Shown here: positions 37,662 to 46,059 of the stretch, piece after piece
Layout: the number at the start of each line of letters is the position of its first letter
Numbering within the stretch: the stretch's first letter is position 1
Assembly: GCA_963736975.1 (NCBI GenBank)
Contig: CAVTQY010000001.1
Coordinates: forward strand, 248,001-312,000
DNA from: CAVTQY01 sp963736975
GTDB lineage: Bacteria > Pseudomonadota > Alphaproteobacteria > Acetobacterales > Acetobacteraceae
Reading direction: 5' to 3'
Length of the DNA stretch: 64,000 bases
Notes under the pieces: generated by a model
Database searches by the model: none
What the model was told of the DNA's origin: nothing
What the model saw: the letters and a program-made list of their open reading frames with translations, nothing else
Translations under genes and position numbers: made by a program

Positions 37662-37967
37662 CTACTCCCAGTGCGCGGGCCGCCACGCCCATTGCCCCAC
37701 GCGCGCGTTCCAGACCCAGCGGCCGGGGACGTAATGGCCCCAACCGGGCTGCCGGATATCGTAGCGGCCGTCGATCCATGCATACCGGTAGCCGTTCCAG
37801 TGCCAATGGCCGGGCACCCAGACATACCGCGCCCCGGGTGGCGGCGGCGGTGCTTCGTAACGCGGGGGTGGCACCGGCGGATAAGGCGGCGGCGGTTGCG
37901 CGATCACCGGACCGATCGTCACCACGAGCATCGCTGCGGCCAGTGCGAGAGCCAGACTCCGTCGCAT
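37662..37967 (-). CDS. Small exported YXWQ-repeat-like protein
   Basis: A 101-residue exported protein. The ATG at 37967 begins a signal peptide 'MRRSLALALAAAMLVVTIGP' with cleavage after Ala-Gln near residue 24. A Pro-rich linker leads to repeated Trp/Tyr motifs 'YVWVPGHWHWNGYRYAWIDG' and 'HYVPGRWVWNARVGQWAWRP'. This matches the short YXWQ-type repeat proteins common in proteobacterial periplasms. The function is unknown; binding to wall or outer membrane glycans is speculation. It lies 17 bases downstream of ilvD on the same strand. Confidence 0.8.
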   Translation of the reverse strand: MRRSLALALAAAMLVVTIGPVIAQPPPPYPPVPPPRYEAPPPPPGARYVWVPGHWHWNGYRYAWIDGRYDIRQPGWGHYVPGRWVWNARVGQWAWRPAHWE

Positions 37968-37984
37968 AAGTTCTGCCTCCTGCG

Positions 37985-39709
37985 TCAGATTTCCACGTAA
38001 CAGTGTGCTTCCGCCCCGCCACCCGGATGCGTCACTGCGCCCAGACAGGCAGGCCCGACGAGCTGCGCATATTTCCAGATCGCCCCGCTGGTATATGCCG
38101 TTTGCCGCAGCGACCACGCGGCGCGGCGCGCGGCCAGCTCTGCCTCCGGCAGCATCACATCGATGCTGCCGCGCTCGGCGTCGAGCACGACGCGATCACC
38201 GTTGCGCAGCAGCGCGATCGGCCCGCCGACGGCAGCCTCCGGCCCGACATGTCCGACGCAGAATCCTCGTGTCCCGCCGGAAAACCGGCCGTCGGTAATC
38301 AGCGCCACTTGCTCGCCCATGCCCTGGCCGTAGATCGCGCTGGTGGTGGAGAGCATCTCGCGCATCCCCGGTCCACCCTTCGGGCCTTCATAACGGATCA
38401 CGATCACGTCGCCTGGTTTGTAGGCACCCGCCTGCACGGCGGCGAATGCTTCTTCCTCGGAATCGAAACAGAGCGCCGTGCCATCGAACCGCAGCGCATG
38501 CATCCCGGCGACTTTCACGATCGCGCCCTCGGGCGCTAGATTGCCCTTCAGCCCGACGACGCCGCCGGTCTGCGAGATCGCGCGCGAGACGGGGTACACC
38601 ACATCCTGATCGGCGGGGAATGCCACGTCCCGCAGGTTCTCCGCCAGCGTCCGCCCGGTGACGGTCAGGCAGTCGCCATGCAGGAGACCGCCGTCCAGCA
38701 GCGCCTTCAGGATCACCGGCACACCACCCACGCGATGCACGTCGAACGCCACATACTTTCCGCCCGGCTTGAGGTCGGCGATATACGGCGTGCGCCGCAT
38801 GATCTGCACCACGTCGTCCATGGTGAAGCGGATCCCCACCTCATGTGCGATGGCCGGCAAGTGCAGCCCGGCGTTGGTTGAGCCGCCTGTCGCGCCGACC
38901 ACCACGGCGGCGTTCTCCAGCGCGCGCTGCGTGACGATGTCGCGCGGCCGCAGGCGTCGGTCAAGCAACGCCATCACCGCGCGGCCGGACTCCACCGCCC
39001 AGCGGTCCCGCTCCTCATACGGCGCGGGCGACCCGGCGGAGCCGGGCAAGGCGAGCCCGATCGCCTCGCTCACCATCGCCATCGTGTTGGCAGTGAACTG
39101 CCCGCCGCACGCGCCCGCCGACGGACAGGCGACGCATTCCAACTCGTGCAGGTCCTCGGCGCTCATGCGGCCGGCGGCGTGTTGGCCGACCGCCTCGAAC
39201 ACGTCCACCACAGTAACGTCGCGGCCCTTGAATTTTCCGGGGAGGATCGAGCCGCCGTACATGAAGACGCTCGGCACGTTCAGCCGGAGCATTGCCATCA
39301 TCATGCCCGGCAGCGACTTGTCGCAGCCGGCGAGTCCCACCAGTGCGTCGTAGCAATGCCCGCGCACGGTCAGCTCCACCGAGTCCGCGATCAGGTCGCG
39401 CGATACCAGCGAGGATTTCATCCCCTGGTGCCCCATCGCGATCCCGTCGGTCACGGTGATGGTGGTGAACTCGCGCGGCGTGCCGCCGGCTTCGGCCACG
39501 CCCTTCTTCACCGACTGCGCCTGGCGGGAGAGCGCGATGTTGCACGGCGCCGCCTCGTTCCAGCAGGTCGCCACGCCGACGAAGGGCTGGTCGATCTCCT
39601 GCTCGGTCAGGCCCATTGCGTAATAATAGCTGCGATGCGGCGCGCGTTCGGGCCCGACCGTGACATGGCGCGATGGCAGCTTCGATTTGTCCCAACGTCT
39701 GCTCGTCAT
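37985..39709 (-). CDS. ilvD: Dihydroxy-acid dehydratase
   Basis: A 574-residue enzyme of the IlvD/Edd family. I chose the ATG at 39709, giving 'MTSRRWDKSKLPSRHVTVGP'. Conserved cysteines for the Fe-S cluster occur in 'ATCWNEAAPCN' (49 and 56), 'AGCDKSLPG' (129) and 'CPSAGACGG' (195, 201). 'TVTDGIAMGHQGM' and 'TDGRFSGGTRGFCVGHV' are further family signatures. It converts dihydroxy-acids to 2-keto acids in valine, leucine and isoleucine synthesis. Some members of this family act on sugar acids; the motifs here do not exclude that. Confidence 0.92.
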   Translation of the reverse strand: MTSRRWDKSKLPSRHVTVGPERAPHRSYYYAMGLTEQEIDQPFVGVATCWNEAAPCNIALSRQAQSVKKGVAEAGGTPREFTTITVTDGIAMGHQGMKSSLVSRDLIADSVELTVRGHCYDALVGLAGCDKSLPGMMMAMLRLNVPSVFMYGGSILPGKFKGRDVTVVDVFEAVGQHAAGRMSAEDLHELECVACPSAGACGGQFTANTMAMVSEAIGLALPGSAGSPAPYEERDRWAVESGRAVMALLDRRLRPRDIVTQRALENAAVVVGATGGSTNAGLHLPAIAHEVGIRFTMDDVVQIMRRTPYIADLKPGGKYVAFDVHRVGGVPVILKALLDGGLLHGDCLTVTGRTLAENLRDVAFPADQDVVYPVSRAISQTGGVVGLKGNLAPEGAIVKVAGMHALRFDGTALCFDSEEEAFAAVQAGAYKPGDVIVIRYEGPKGGPGMREMLSTTSAIYGQGMGEQVALITDGRFSGGTRGFCVGHVGPEAAVGGPIALLRNGDRVVLDAERGSIDVMLPEAELAARRAAWSLRQTAYTSGAIWKYAQLVGPACLGAVTHPGGGAEAHCYVEI

Positions 39710-39867
39710 CGCCTTGGTCCCCGCTTTGGTTGTACGGTGGGTTATAGCGCCCGTTTCGCAGCCACCAAAAACCCGCGCTACGCGACCGATCTCGCAACTT
39801 GGGACGCCTGTTAACCGGTTGTTTATCACGTCCGCTCAGAACGGACCTCGCATCCCGGGACGCAAAC

Positions 39868-40368
39868 ATGGGCGGACGCGTTGTTCTCATTGCTGTTGGC
39901 TTGGCCCTTGCCGGCTCGCGGTGTACGGCGGCCGACCGAACCGGTTTCGACTTGTTGGGCCTCCGGCTGGCCATGACTCCGGCCGAGATTATCGCCGTGC
40001 TGCGGCCGCAGTCGGCCGCCATCACCGAAAGCAGCCGGCCATGCCATGATCCCGCTGGCCAGGACTGTGTGGAGAGTGTGACTGCCAAACTGCCCGACGG
40101 TCGGATCGAAGTGCTGTTCGCGCACGACGCGGCGTGGCGCATCTCGCTCACGGTCACCGCGCGCGGACCGCGCGACTGGAATGTGCTGCGCGCGGCCGCG
40201 ATCGAGCATTTCGGGATGCCCAGCGCTGCCGGTGATGTCTGGTGCGCGGGCGCTGACGAGGCGGGCTGTCCCTCGGACCGCCCGATGATGACGCTCGAGC
40301 GCAATGGCAGCGCCGCCGGGGTATTGACCTTATTTGATCCGCGGCAGGCGGGGCCGAATCGCCAATAA
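39868..40368 (+). CDS. Exported protein of unknown function
   Basis: A 166-residue protein. The ATG at 39868 gives a signal peptide 'MGGRVVLIAVGLALAGSRCTAAD'. The mature part has 'FDLLGLRLAMTPAEIIAVLR', a pattern seen in small periplasmic proteins with a helix-then-sheet fold, and Cys pairs ('PCHDPAGQDC' and 'WCAGADEAGC') likely to form disulphides. I do not recognise a specific family. It is divergent from ilvD with about 160 bases between and precedes parE by 80 bases. Confidence 0.7.
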   Translation: MGGRVVLIAVGLALAGSRCTAADRTGFDLLGLRLAMTPAEIIAVLRPQSAAITESSRPCHDPAGQDCVESVTAKLPDGRIEVLFAHDAAWRISLTVTARGPRDWNVLRAAAIEHFGMPSAAGDVWCAGADEAGCPSDRPMMTLERNGSAAGVLTLFDPRQAGPNRQ

Positions 40369-40450
40369 TCGACAGCCTGCGGCTTAACCGTCGCGCTTGC
40401 CCGACGCCGACCCGGTTCGGTAGGGTGCGGGCGCCACTCTGGAACGTAGC

Positions 40451-42421
40451 ATGAACGATCTGTTCGGCCCGGCAAAATCCGGGCGCGACGCCGACGGATA
40501 TTCGGCGAAAGACATCGAGGTCCTGGAAGGGCTGGAACCCGTCCGGCGCCGCCCGGGCATGTATATCGGCGGCACTGATGAGACCGCGCTCCACCACCTC
40601 GCGGCGGAGATCCTCGACAACGCTATGGACGAGGCCGTCGCCGGCCATGCCACCTTCATCGAGGTGGACCTGGAAGCCGGCAACTGGCTGACCGTCCGCG
40701 ACAACGGCCGCGGCATCCCGGTCGATCCGCATCCCAAGTTCAAGAACCTCAGTGCCCTGGAGGTGATCCTAACGACGCTGCATTCAGGCGGTAAGTTCGG
40801 CGGGAAGGTCTATGCGACCTCGGGCGGCCTGCACGGCGTCGGCAGTTCCGTGGTGAATGCCCTGTCCGAGCGCCTGGAAGTCGAAGTCGCCCGCGACCGG
40901 GTGCTGTGGAAGCAGGCCTATGCGCGCGGCAAGTCGGTCACCAAGCTCATCAAAGCCGGCCCGACGCAGAACCGCCGCGGCACCGCTATCCGCTTCAAGC
41001 CCGACCCGCAGATATTCGGTGCCCAGCAGTTCAGCCCGGCGCGCCTCTACCGGCTGTGCCGCTCCAAGGCCTACCTGTTCCGCGGCGTCGAGATCCGCTG
41101 GACGTGCGACAAAGCCGTGCCGCGCGGCGCCGACATCCCGGCCGAAGCTACCCTGCACTTCCCCGGTGGCCTGCGCGACAGCCTGACGGAAGACGTCGGC
41201 GAAGCCCCCACCGTCCTCGCGCAACCCTGGGCAGGCGAAGCCGACCTGCCCGGCGAAGCCAGCGGGCGTGTCGAATGGGCCGCGGCATGGCTGGACGAAG
41301 GCGATGGCTTCCTCCACTCCTACTGCAACACTGTCCCTACGGCCCTTGGCGGCACCCACGAAGCCGGCTTTCGCACAGCTCTGGTGAAGGGCCTGCGCGC
41401 CTGGGGTGAGCATCGCGGTAGCCGTCGTGCCGGCGCCATCGTCGCCGAGGACCTGCTCGGGCCGATGGCCGCCAAGCTCTCGGTGTTCCTGCGCGACCCG
41501 CATTTCCAGGGCCAGACCAAGGAGAAGCTCACCAGTACCGACGCCGCGCGCCTGGTCGAGACCGCGCTCCGCGACCGCTTCGATCATTGGCTCGCCGGCG
41601 ATCCCGCACAGGCCGACAACCTGCTGGCGTTCGTCATCGAGCGAGCCGAGGAACGGCTGCGTCGCAAGGAATCCAGGGACACTGCCCGCAAATCCCCGAC
41701 GCGGCGGTTGCGCCTGCCCGGCAAGCTCACCGACTGCACGCGCGAGAACGCGGCCGAGACGGAAATCTTCCTGGTGGAAGGAGATAGCGCCGGCGGCTCG
41801 GCAAAGCAGGCGCGCAACCGCGAAACCCAGGCCGTACTGCCGTTACGCGGGAAAATACTCAACGTTGCCAGCGCCTCGACAGACAAGCTGCGGCAGAACC
41901 AGGAACTTAAGGACCTGATCGAGGCGCTCGGTTGCGGCGTCGGCGAGCGCTTCGACCGCGGTAAGCTTCGCTACGGCCGGGTCATCATCATGACCGACGC
42001 CGATGTGGACGGCGCGCACATCGCCAGCCTGCTGATGACGTTCTTCTATCGCGAGCTGCCGGAGCTGGTGCGGCACGGGCATCTCTATCTGGCGCAGCCG
42101 CCGCTGTATCGGCTGACGCAAGGCGCCACGTCGGTCTATGCGATGGACGACGCGGACCGCGAGCGAAAGCTGAAACAGGCATTCAAGCCGGGAGCAAAAG
42201 TAGAGGTCAGCCGGTTCAAGGGCTTGGGCGAAATGCCGCCGTCGCAGCTCAAGGAAACCACCATGGACCCCGCCCGGCGAACCCTGCTGAAGGTCATCAC
42301 GCCGGCGGAGGAACGCGCCAGCACTAACGAGCTGGTGGAAAGCCTTATGGGACGCCGCCCCGAGCTGCGCTTCCAGTTCATTCAGGAACGCGCCCGCACA
42401 GTGGAAGACGTGGACGTTTGA
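40451..42421 (+). CDS. parE: DNA topoisomerase IV subunit B
   Basis: A 656-residue type IIA topoisomerase ATPase subunit. The GHKL ATPase domain has 'LEGLEPVRRRPGMYIGGTDE', 'EILDNAMDEAVAG' and 'GGLHGVGSSVVNALS'. The TOPRIM domain has Glu443 and 'GDSAGG' at 444-449, and the metal-binding Asp-x-Asp-x-Asp at 516-520 in 'MTDADVDGAHI'. The C-terminus 'RRPELRFQFIQERARTVEDV' ends without a GyrB-type tail. With ParC it decatenates daughter chromosomes. Family length and motifs favour ParE over GyrB. Confidence 0.95.
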   Translation: MNDLFGPAKSGRDADGYSAKDIEVLEGLEPVRRRPGMYIGGTDETALHHLAAEILDNAMDEAVAGHATFIEVDLEAGNWLTVRDNGRGIPVDPHPKFKNLSALEVILTTLHSGGKFGGKVYATSGGLHGVGSSVVNALSERLEVEVARDRVLWKQAYARGKSVTKLIKAGPTQNRRGTAIRFKPDPQIFGAQQFSPARLYRLCRSKAYLFRGVEIRWTCDKAVPRGADIPAEATLHFPGGLRDSLTEDVGEAPTVLAQPWAGEADLPGEASGRVEWAAAWLDEGDGFLHSYCNTVPTALGGTHEAGFRTALVKGLRAWGEHRGSRRAGAIVAEDLLGPMAAKLSVFLRDPHFQGQTKEKLTSTDAARLVETALRDRFDHWLAGDPAQADNLLAFVIERAEERLRRKESRDTARKSPTRRLRLPGKLTDCTRENAAETEIFLVEGDSAGGSAKQARNRETQAVLPLRGKILNVASASTDKLRQNQELKDLIEALGCGVGERFDRGKLRYGRVIIMTDADVDGAHIASLLMTFFYRELPELVRHGHLYLAQPPLYRLTQGATSVYAMDDADRERKLKQAFKPGAKVEVSRFKGLGEMPPSQLKETTMDPARRTLLKVITPAEERASTNELVESLMGRRPELRFQFIQERARTVEDVDV

Positions 42422-42514
42422 AAAGAGAACATTAACCACAGAGATACGGAGATAAGGAGGATTTCACCGAAGAACTCGCCGACGGCTGAGGGAAGAGTCT
42501 GCCTGGCACTGATC

Positions 42515-43240
42515 GTGCTCTGCGCCGCTGGCTGCACAGCGCCCGACGCGCACGTGCCCCCTTTTGCGCGCGTGCCCTATCAACCTTTCTCGCGCGCCGC
42601 CGCGGTGGCGGTCGCGACGGACGAGTGGCGGCTCTGGGGCAGCCGTGTGGATGACGATCCGTTTGCCTACACACCGGCGAACCCGAATGCGATCCCCGAG
42701 CGCCAGGAAGGGTTGTGGCAGCGTGTCGGCGAATATTGGTGGCAAGGGATGAACGTGGGCGAGTTGTACGCGCGCCTCACTGGCAAGTATGTCGCCCCAG
42801 ACCGTCCATTCCCAGTAAGTGAGAAGGGTGACTACGCCTGGTCAGCCGCTTTCATTTCTTACGTGATGAGAATTGCCGGCGCTGGGCGTGAGTTTCCCTA
42901 CGCACCCGATCATGCCGCTTACATAGACGCCGCCGTCCGCGGCGAAACACCGCTGCTCATCGCCGAGAATCCGGCGACTTACGCACCCCAGGTCGGTGAT
43001 CTGATTTGCTTTGCCCGTGCCTGGGCGGCGGGCCTGCGCTTTCAGGATCTGCCCACCAAGGGGTTTTTCCCAGCCCATTGCGGTATCGTTGCCAGCGTCG
43101 GCACAGGCGAGATCGACATGATCGGCGGCAATGTGGATAACGCCGTGGTGCTCACGCATGTCGCGGCAACGCCCCAAGGCAGGCTGAGCACTGCGCTTTT
43201 CCAATGGCTCGTCGTGCTTCGCGTGAATTATGCTCAGTGA
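42515..43240 (+). CDS. DUF2272-family putative lipoprotein
   Basis: About 241 residues, matching the DUF2272 pattern: 'GEYWWQGMNVGELYARLTGK', 'DYAWSAAFISYVMRIAGAG', 'FPYAPDHAAYIDAA' and 'FFPAHCGIVASVGTGEIDMI'. The domain resembles NlpC/P60- or CHAP-like amidase folds and may act on the wall; this is inference. The GTG at 42515 would place the lipobox-like 'LCAAGC' only 2-7 residues in. The frame stays open upstream with 'GRVCLALIVLCAAGC', a proper lipoprotein signal, back to a non-standard ATT at 42461 abutting AAGGAGG. The true start is uncertain. Confidence 0.8.
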   Translation: MLCAAGCTAPDAHVPPFARVPYQPFSRAAAVAVATDEWRLWGSRVDDDPFAYTPANPNAIPERQEGLWQRVGEYWWQGMNVGELYARLTGKYVAPDRPFPVSEKGDYAWSAAFISYVMRIAGAGREFPYAPDHAAYIDAAVRGETPLLIAENPATYAPQVGDLICFARAWAAGLRFQDLPTKGFFPAHCGIVASVGTGEIDMIGGNVDNAVVLTHVAATPQGRLSTALFQWLVVLRVNYAQ

Positions 43241-43271
43241 ATTGACGCTCCGCGCACCGCAACAAGAGAGG

Positions 43272-43498
43272 TCAGACGAACGGAATTGAAGCCGCTTTCA
43301 GCACCTGTGCAACAACGTTCCACGCCACCTCGGCCGCCTGCTCAGCGACCACGATCAAGATGCCGGCATAGGCGAGATCCGACCTCGACACGGATCGCGC
43401 TCGAGCTGCGTAATTATCGGCCGGATCGTCGTATCTAGACGCCGCGCAGGCCCCCACGACCAGGACGACAACGGTGCAACGCGGGTGGCGTGTTTCAT
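43272..43498 (-). pseudogene. Small lipoprotein-like gene, apparent one-base deletion
   Basis: An ATG at 43498 overlaps the stop of the DUF4239 gene (ATGA) and starts 'MKHATR'. The neighbouring frame then reads 'CTVVVLVVGACAASRYDDPA', a textbook lipobox, followed by 'SDLAYAGILIVVAEQAAEVA' and 'WNVVAQVLKAASIPFV' up to 43272. Joining the two requires one added base around 43480. The result would be a lipoprotein of about 75 residues at the end of the leftward operon. Otherwise the two frames are separate short nonsense ORFs. No family is recognised. Confidence 0.4.
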
Positions 43499-44373
43499 AG
43501 CGGCGATGCCTTGCGTGTGGAAACGGCAGCGGTATCGGTCGCACCGGCAGTCGCGGACCCAACGTGGTTGTGTGCGCCCAGGCTGGCCTCGTCCTGCTTC
43601 AGTTCGTTCAGCACCGTCCGGTATGGCTCGGCGGACGCGCTTACCGGGCCGCGGAACGGATAATCGAGCTGCACAATCAGGATCACGACCAACGCGAGCG
43701 CGGCGGTGAATGCCGTGGTCATGGCGAGGTGCATGCCTAGGCTGCGCACGCCGAACAGGAACGAGTACCCGATCGTGACAGCGCCGCCCAGGATGATCAC
43801 CCACCACACCACGGCCGGCACATGGCCCGTCGCGGCGTCGAGCCGGTCGCGCCTGGCCGCATACAGGTCGTTCACGCAGCGGAAGATTTCCTGCATCACT
43901 ACCTGGTCGTGGCGCGACTGCGGCGCATAGGACACGACGTCGGCCTGCAACCTGTCGAGCGACGATGCACCGGCTTCCGAGATGTGCCCGTCTTGCTGCG
44001 CCGGCCACTCCTCGCTGATTACGGCGCTGGTATAGGCGCCGAGGTCCCGGCGCAGCAGCGTACCCGGACCGTCGCCCAGACCGACGGCATCACGCGCGAT
44101 GCGACCGATCAGATTCGCTTCGTTGGAGACAACCGTGTTCGCCTTCTCGAAGGAATCCCAGGTCGCCACCGCGACGAAGGCCAGCAGAACGGCGAAGACG
44201 ACGCTGATATTGGTGATCGTGAAGCCGGTCATGTCGTTATGCCGGCAACGGACCTCCTCATCAACCAGCAAACGAACCACCAGCAGGCCAACGCACGAGA
44301 CGCCCACGGCAAGCAGCAGGATGACGCTGCTCGTCAACCACACTGGGTTGTCGTAGATCCAGGAGACCAACAT
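43495..44373 (-). CDS. DUF4239 (bestrophin-like domain) membrane protein
   Basis: A 292-residue inner-membrane protein. Two N-terminal membrane segments ('WLTSSVILLLAVGVSCVGLL' and 'ISVVFAVLLAFVAVATW') flank a short charged loop. A soluble helical part follows, then two more segments ('AVVWWVIILGGAVTIGYSF' and 'AMTTAFTAALALVVILIVQL'). 'EEVRCRHNDMTGFTITNISV' and 'SFEKANTVVSNEANLIGRI' are DUF4239 hallmarks. The function is unknown; the fold is related to bestrophin channels. It lies 21 bases after the three-pass protein, in the operon that starts at 46989. Confidence 0.82.
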   Translation of the reverse strand: MLVSWIYDNPVWLTSSVILLLAVGVSCVGLLVVRLLVDEEVRCRHNDMTGFTITNISVVFAVLLAFVAVATWDSFEKANTVVSNEANLIGRIARDAVGLGDGPGTLLRRDLGAYTSAVISEEWPAQQDGHISEAGASSLDRLQADVVSYAPQSRHDQVVMQEIFRCVNDLYAARRDRLDAATGHVPAVVWWVIILGGAVTIGYSFLFGVRSLGMHLAMTTAFTAALALVVILIVQLDYPFRGPVSASAEPYRTVLNELKQDEASLGAHNHVGSATAGATDTAAVSTRKASPL

Positions 44374-44394
44374 GGCACGCTTCCCTTCCCTGCC

Positions 44395-45243
44395 CTACGC
44401 GGTCGGACTGCGCGGTTCGCCGCCCAGCAGCATGTCGATCGCGGCGATGATGCGGTTGAGCGTGGACTGCACCAGGTCGGCCGAGTAGCCGCCGAGCAGT
44501 GCAAGAGTGGGCTCGCTCAGGGCGGACGACATCCAGCTCGCCTGGCCGTCGCCCCCCGCGGTCACCAGGACGTTGTAGATGACCTGCGATAGCAATATAC
44601 CAGCAATCACGCCCATCACCCATCGGCTCCAATAGCTGCTCTGGTGCTTCGGATCGTACGTGCCGGCCATGATGAAGGCGCGCAGCGTCTGTAGGTTGGC
44701 GAAGCAACTTCCGAGCGATGCCGCCGCCAACAGGAACAGCTCCGTCACCAACAGGTTGTAACCAGAAATCTCCAGCAGACTTTTGTGCAGGTTCTCGGTG
44801 TTCACCGCGCTGGACAGGCTAACCGCGAGCAGGGCCAGCAGCGACAAGCCGCCGAGCAACAGGAAATGCCGCACGATCGGCACCGGGCCGAGCGAGCTCC
44901 AGAACGGATGCTGCTCGCCTTCCTCCTGGATGAGCAGGACAGCGGCCGGGGTAGCCGGCGCGATCAGCTTCGAGAGCTCGACATGCACTGCCGCCAGCTC
45001 CGCGAGGCTCTCAGGCGCGGAATTGGTTTCACCGTCGAGATACGCGTCGTAACGGCTGAACAGCTCGGTCGGGATTTCCGCGCCGGTGCCGAGCGTGTGC
45101 TGAATCATCGCCTCGCATTCGCGCAGGAGCCGCTCGCGGATACGCCGGCGGGATGTAATCACCGCATCAGCTTGCGGCGGCGGGATGGCGCGCCGCGGTA
45201 ACGCGACTACGGCATCCGGTTGCGAGATCTCTACGTTACTCAT
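44395..45243 (-). CDS. Three-pass membrane protein of unknown function
   Basis: A 282-residue protein with no recognised domain. A hydrophilic N-terminal half (about 1-125) contains an Arg-rich helix 'SRRRIRERLLRECEAM'. Three hydrophobic segments follow: 'LLLGGLSLLALLAVSL', 'LLVTELFLLAAASLGSCFA' and 'WVMGVIAGILLSQVIYNVLV'. A short amphipathic tail ends it. Its ATG overlaps the muramidase stop (ATGA), so it is translationally coupled to that gene. In this setting it could be an immunity, export or regulatory partner of the toxin-like proteins; nothing in the sequence decides between these. Confidence 0.72.
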   Translation of the reverse strand: MSNVEISQPDAVVALPRRAIPPPQADAVITSRRRIRERLLRECEAMIQHTLGTGAEIPTELFSRYDAYLDGETNSAPESLAELAAVHVELSKLIAPATPAAVLLIQEEGEQHPFWSSLGPVPIVRHFLLLGGLSLLALLAVSLSSAVNTENLHKSLLEISGYNLLVTELFLLAAASLGSCFANLQTLRAFIMAGTYDPKHQSSYWSRWVMGVIAGILLSQVIYNVLVTAGGDGQASWMSSALSEPTLALLGGYSADLVQSTLNRIIAAIDMLLGGEPRSPTA

Positions 45244-46031
45244 GACACTACCTCAGGCGATGACGTTAAAGAAATGCGCAGGACGGCAAACAGCGCATCG
45301 TCGATTGTCGCGTTGTCTCCCAGTCCGTGGCGTGCGCGGACCATGCGAACCGCCGTTTCGGTGCGCCGGCCCCACAGGCCGTCGATGGGACCAGGATCGA
45401 GCCCCCGGTAGGTCAACAGCAACTGCACCGCGCGCAGTCGCAGGTCCGGCAGCCCGGCAAGCGAGAATCGCGCGTGCGCCTGCGCCAGCTTCACGTCATA
45501 CGCGTTGGCGGCGTAACCGGGCCCATTGTAGCGCCGGGCAAAGCCGGCCCAATCGCGTTGATAGAGGAAACCGTGCAGGCCGCCTGTGCGGATGAATCGC
45601 GCCATCCCGGCGATCTGCGCGTCCTCGCCGTCCAGCATCGCCGCGCACATCGCCTCGGCGTCGGCGAAACCCGCCGCCCCGGCGTTGTAACCCATGATCT
45701 GGCCCAGCCCCCAAGACGTGCTTTCCAGCGCGGCGCGGCGGTCGCAGGCGATCGCTTCCGCCAGCCTCGCATGCTGGTGCGCGCCGGCGGGACCGTACCC
45801 GCCGGGCGGCCCGCTGATCTGCGGGTGCGCGGCGTCGAACCGCCCGGCGGTACGGCGGCGGAACTCATGCCGCTCGAACAGGATCACCGGACGCCGGTCC
45901 GCGAGGAACCCGCGCCCTGAGGTTTCGCCAGTAACGACCGACCACAGCTCGGTCAAGCCGGCGCCGACGATCTCCGCCGCCTGCGCCAGACCCTGGGCGG
46001 TCAGCGGCTCTGCCTTTCCGACCATCTGCAT
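45240..46031 (-). CDS. N-acetylmuramidase with C-terminal peptidoglycan-binding domain
   Basis: A 263-residue wall hydrolase. The N-acetylmuramidase (DUF3380-type) domain shows 'VVTGETSGRGFLADRRPVIL' with candidate catalytic Glu36, then 'FERHEFRRRT' and 'STSWGLGQIMGYN'. Residues about 195-250 ('LRLRAVQLLLTYRGLDPGPI', 'DGLWGRRTETAVRMVRARHG') form a PG_binding_1 domain. No signal peptide is seen, as for many phage- or toxin-associated muramidases that need a holin or another exit route. The ribosome site AAGGAGT precedes the ATG. It sits 28 bases after the helical protein gene and overlaps the next membrane protein gene. Confidence 0.88.
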   Translation of the reverse strand: MQMVGKAEPLTAQGLAQAAEIVGAGLTELWSVVTGETSGRGFLADRRPVILFERHEFRRRTAGRFDAAHPQISGPPGGYGPAGAHQHARLAEAIACDRRAALESTSWGLGQIMGYNAGAAGFADAEAMCAAMLDGEDAQIAGMARFIRTGGLHGFLYQRDWAGFARRYNGPGYAANAYDVKLAQAHARFSLAGLPDLRLRAVQLLLTYRGLDPGPIDGLWGRRTETAVRMVRARHGLGDNATIDDALFAVLRISLTSSPEVVS

Positions 46032-46059
46032 GATACCTTACTCCTTCCTTGCGCGGCGC

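Noticed and set aside
37627..38022. Alternative minus-strand frame across the YXWQ gene
   Set aside because: The other minus frame has a signal peptide and Trp/Tyr repeats; this one is Arg/Gly/Ala-rich without a leader.
43355..44008. 217-codon minus frame overlapping the DUF4239 gene
   Set aside because: The 3' end includes the MKHATR start of the small lipoprotein-like gene, but the body is an Arg/Ala-rich shadow of the DUF4239 frame.
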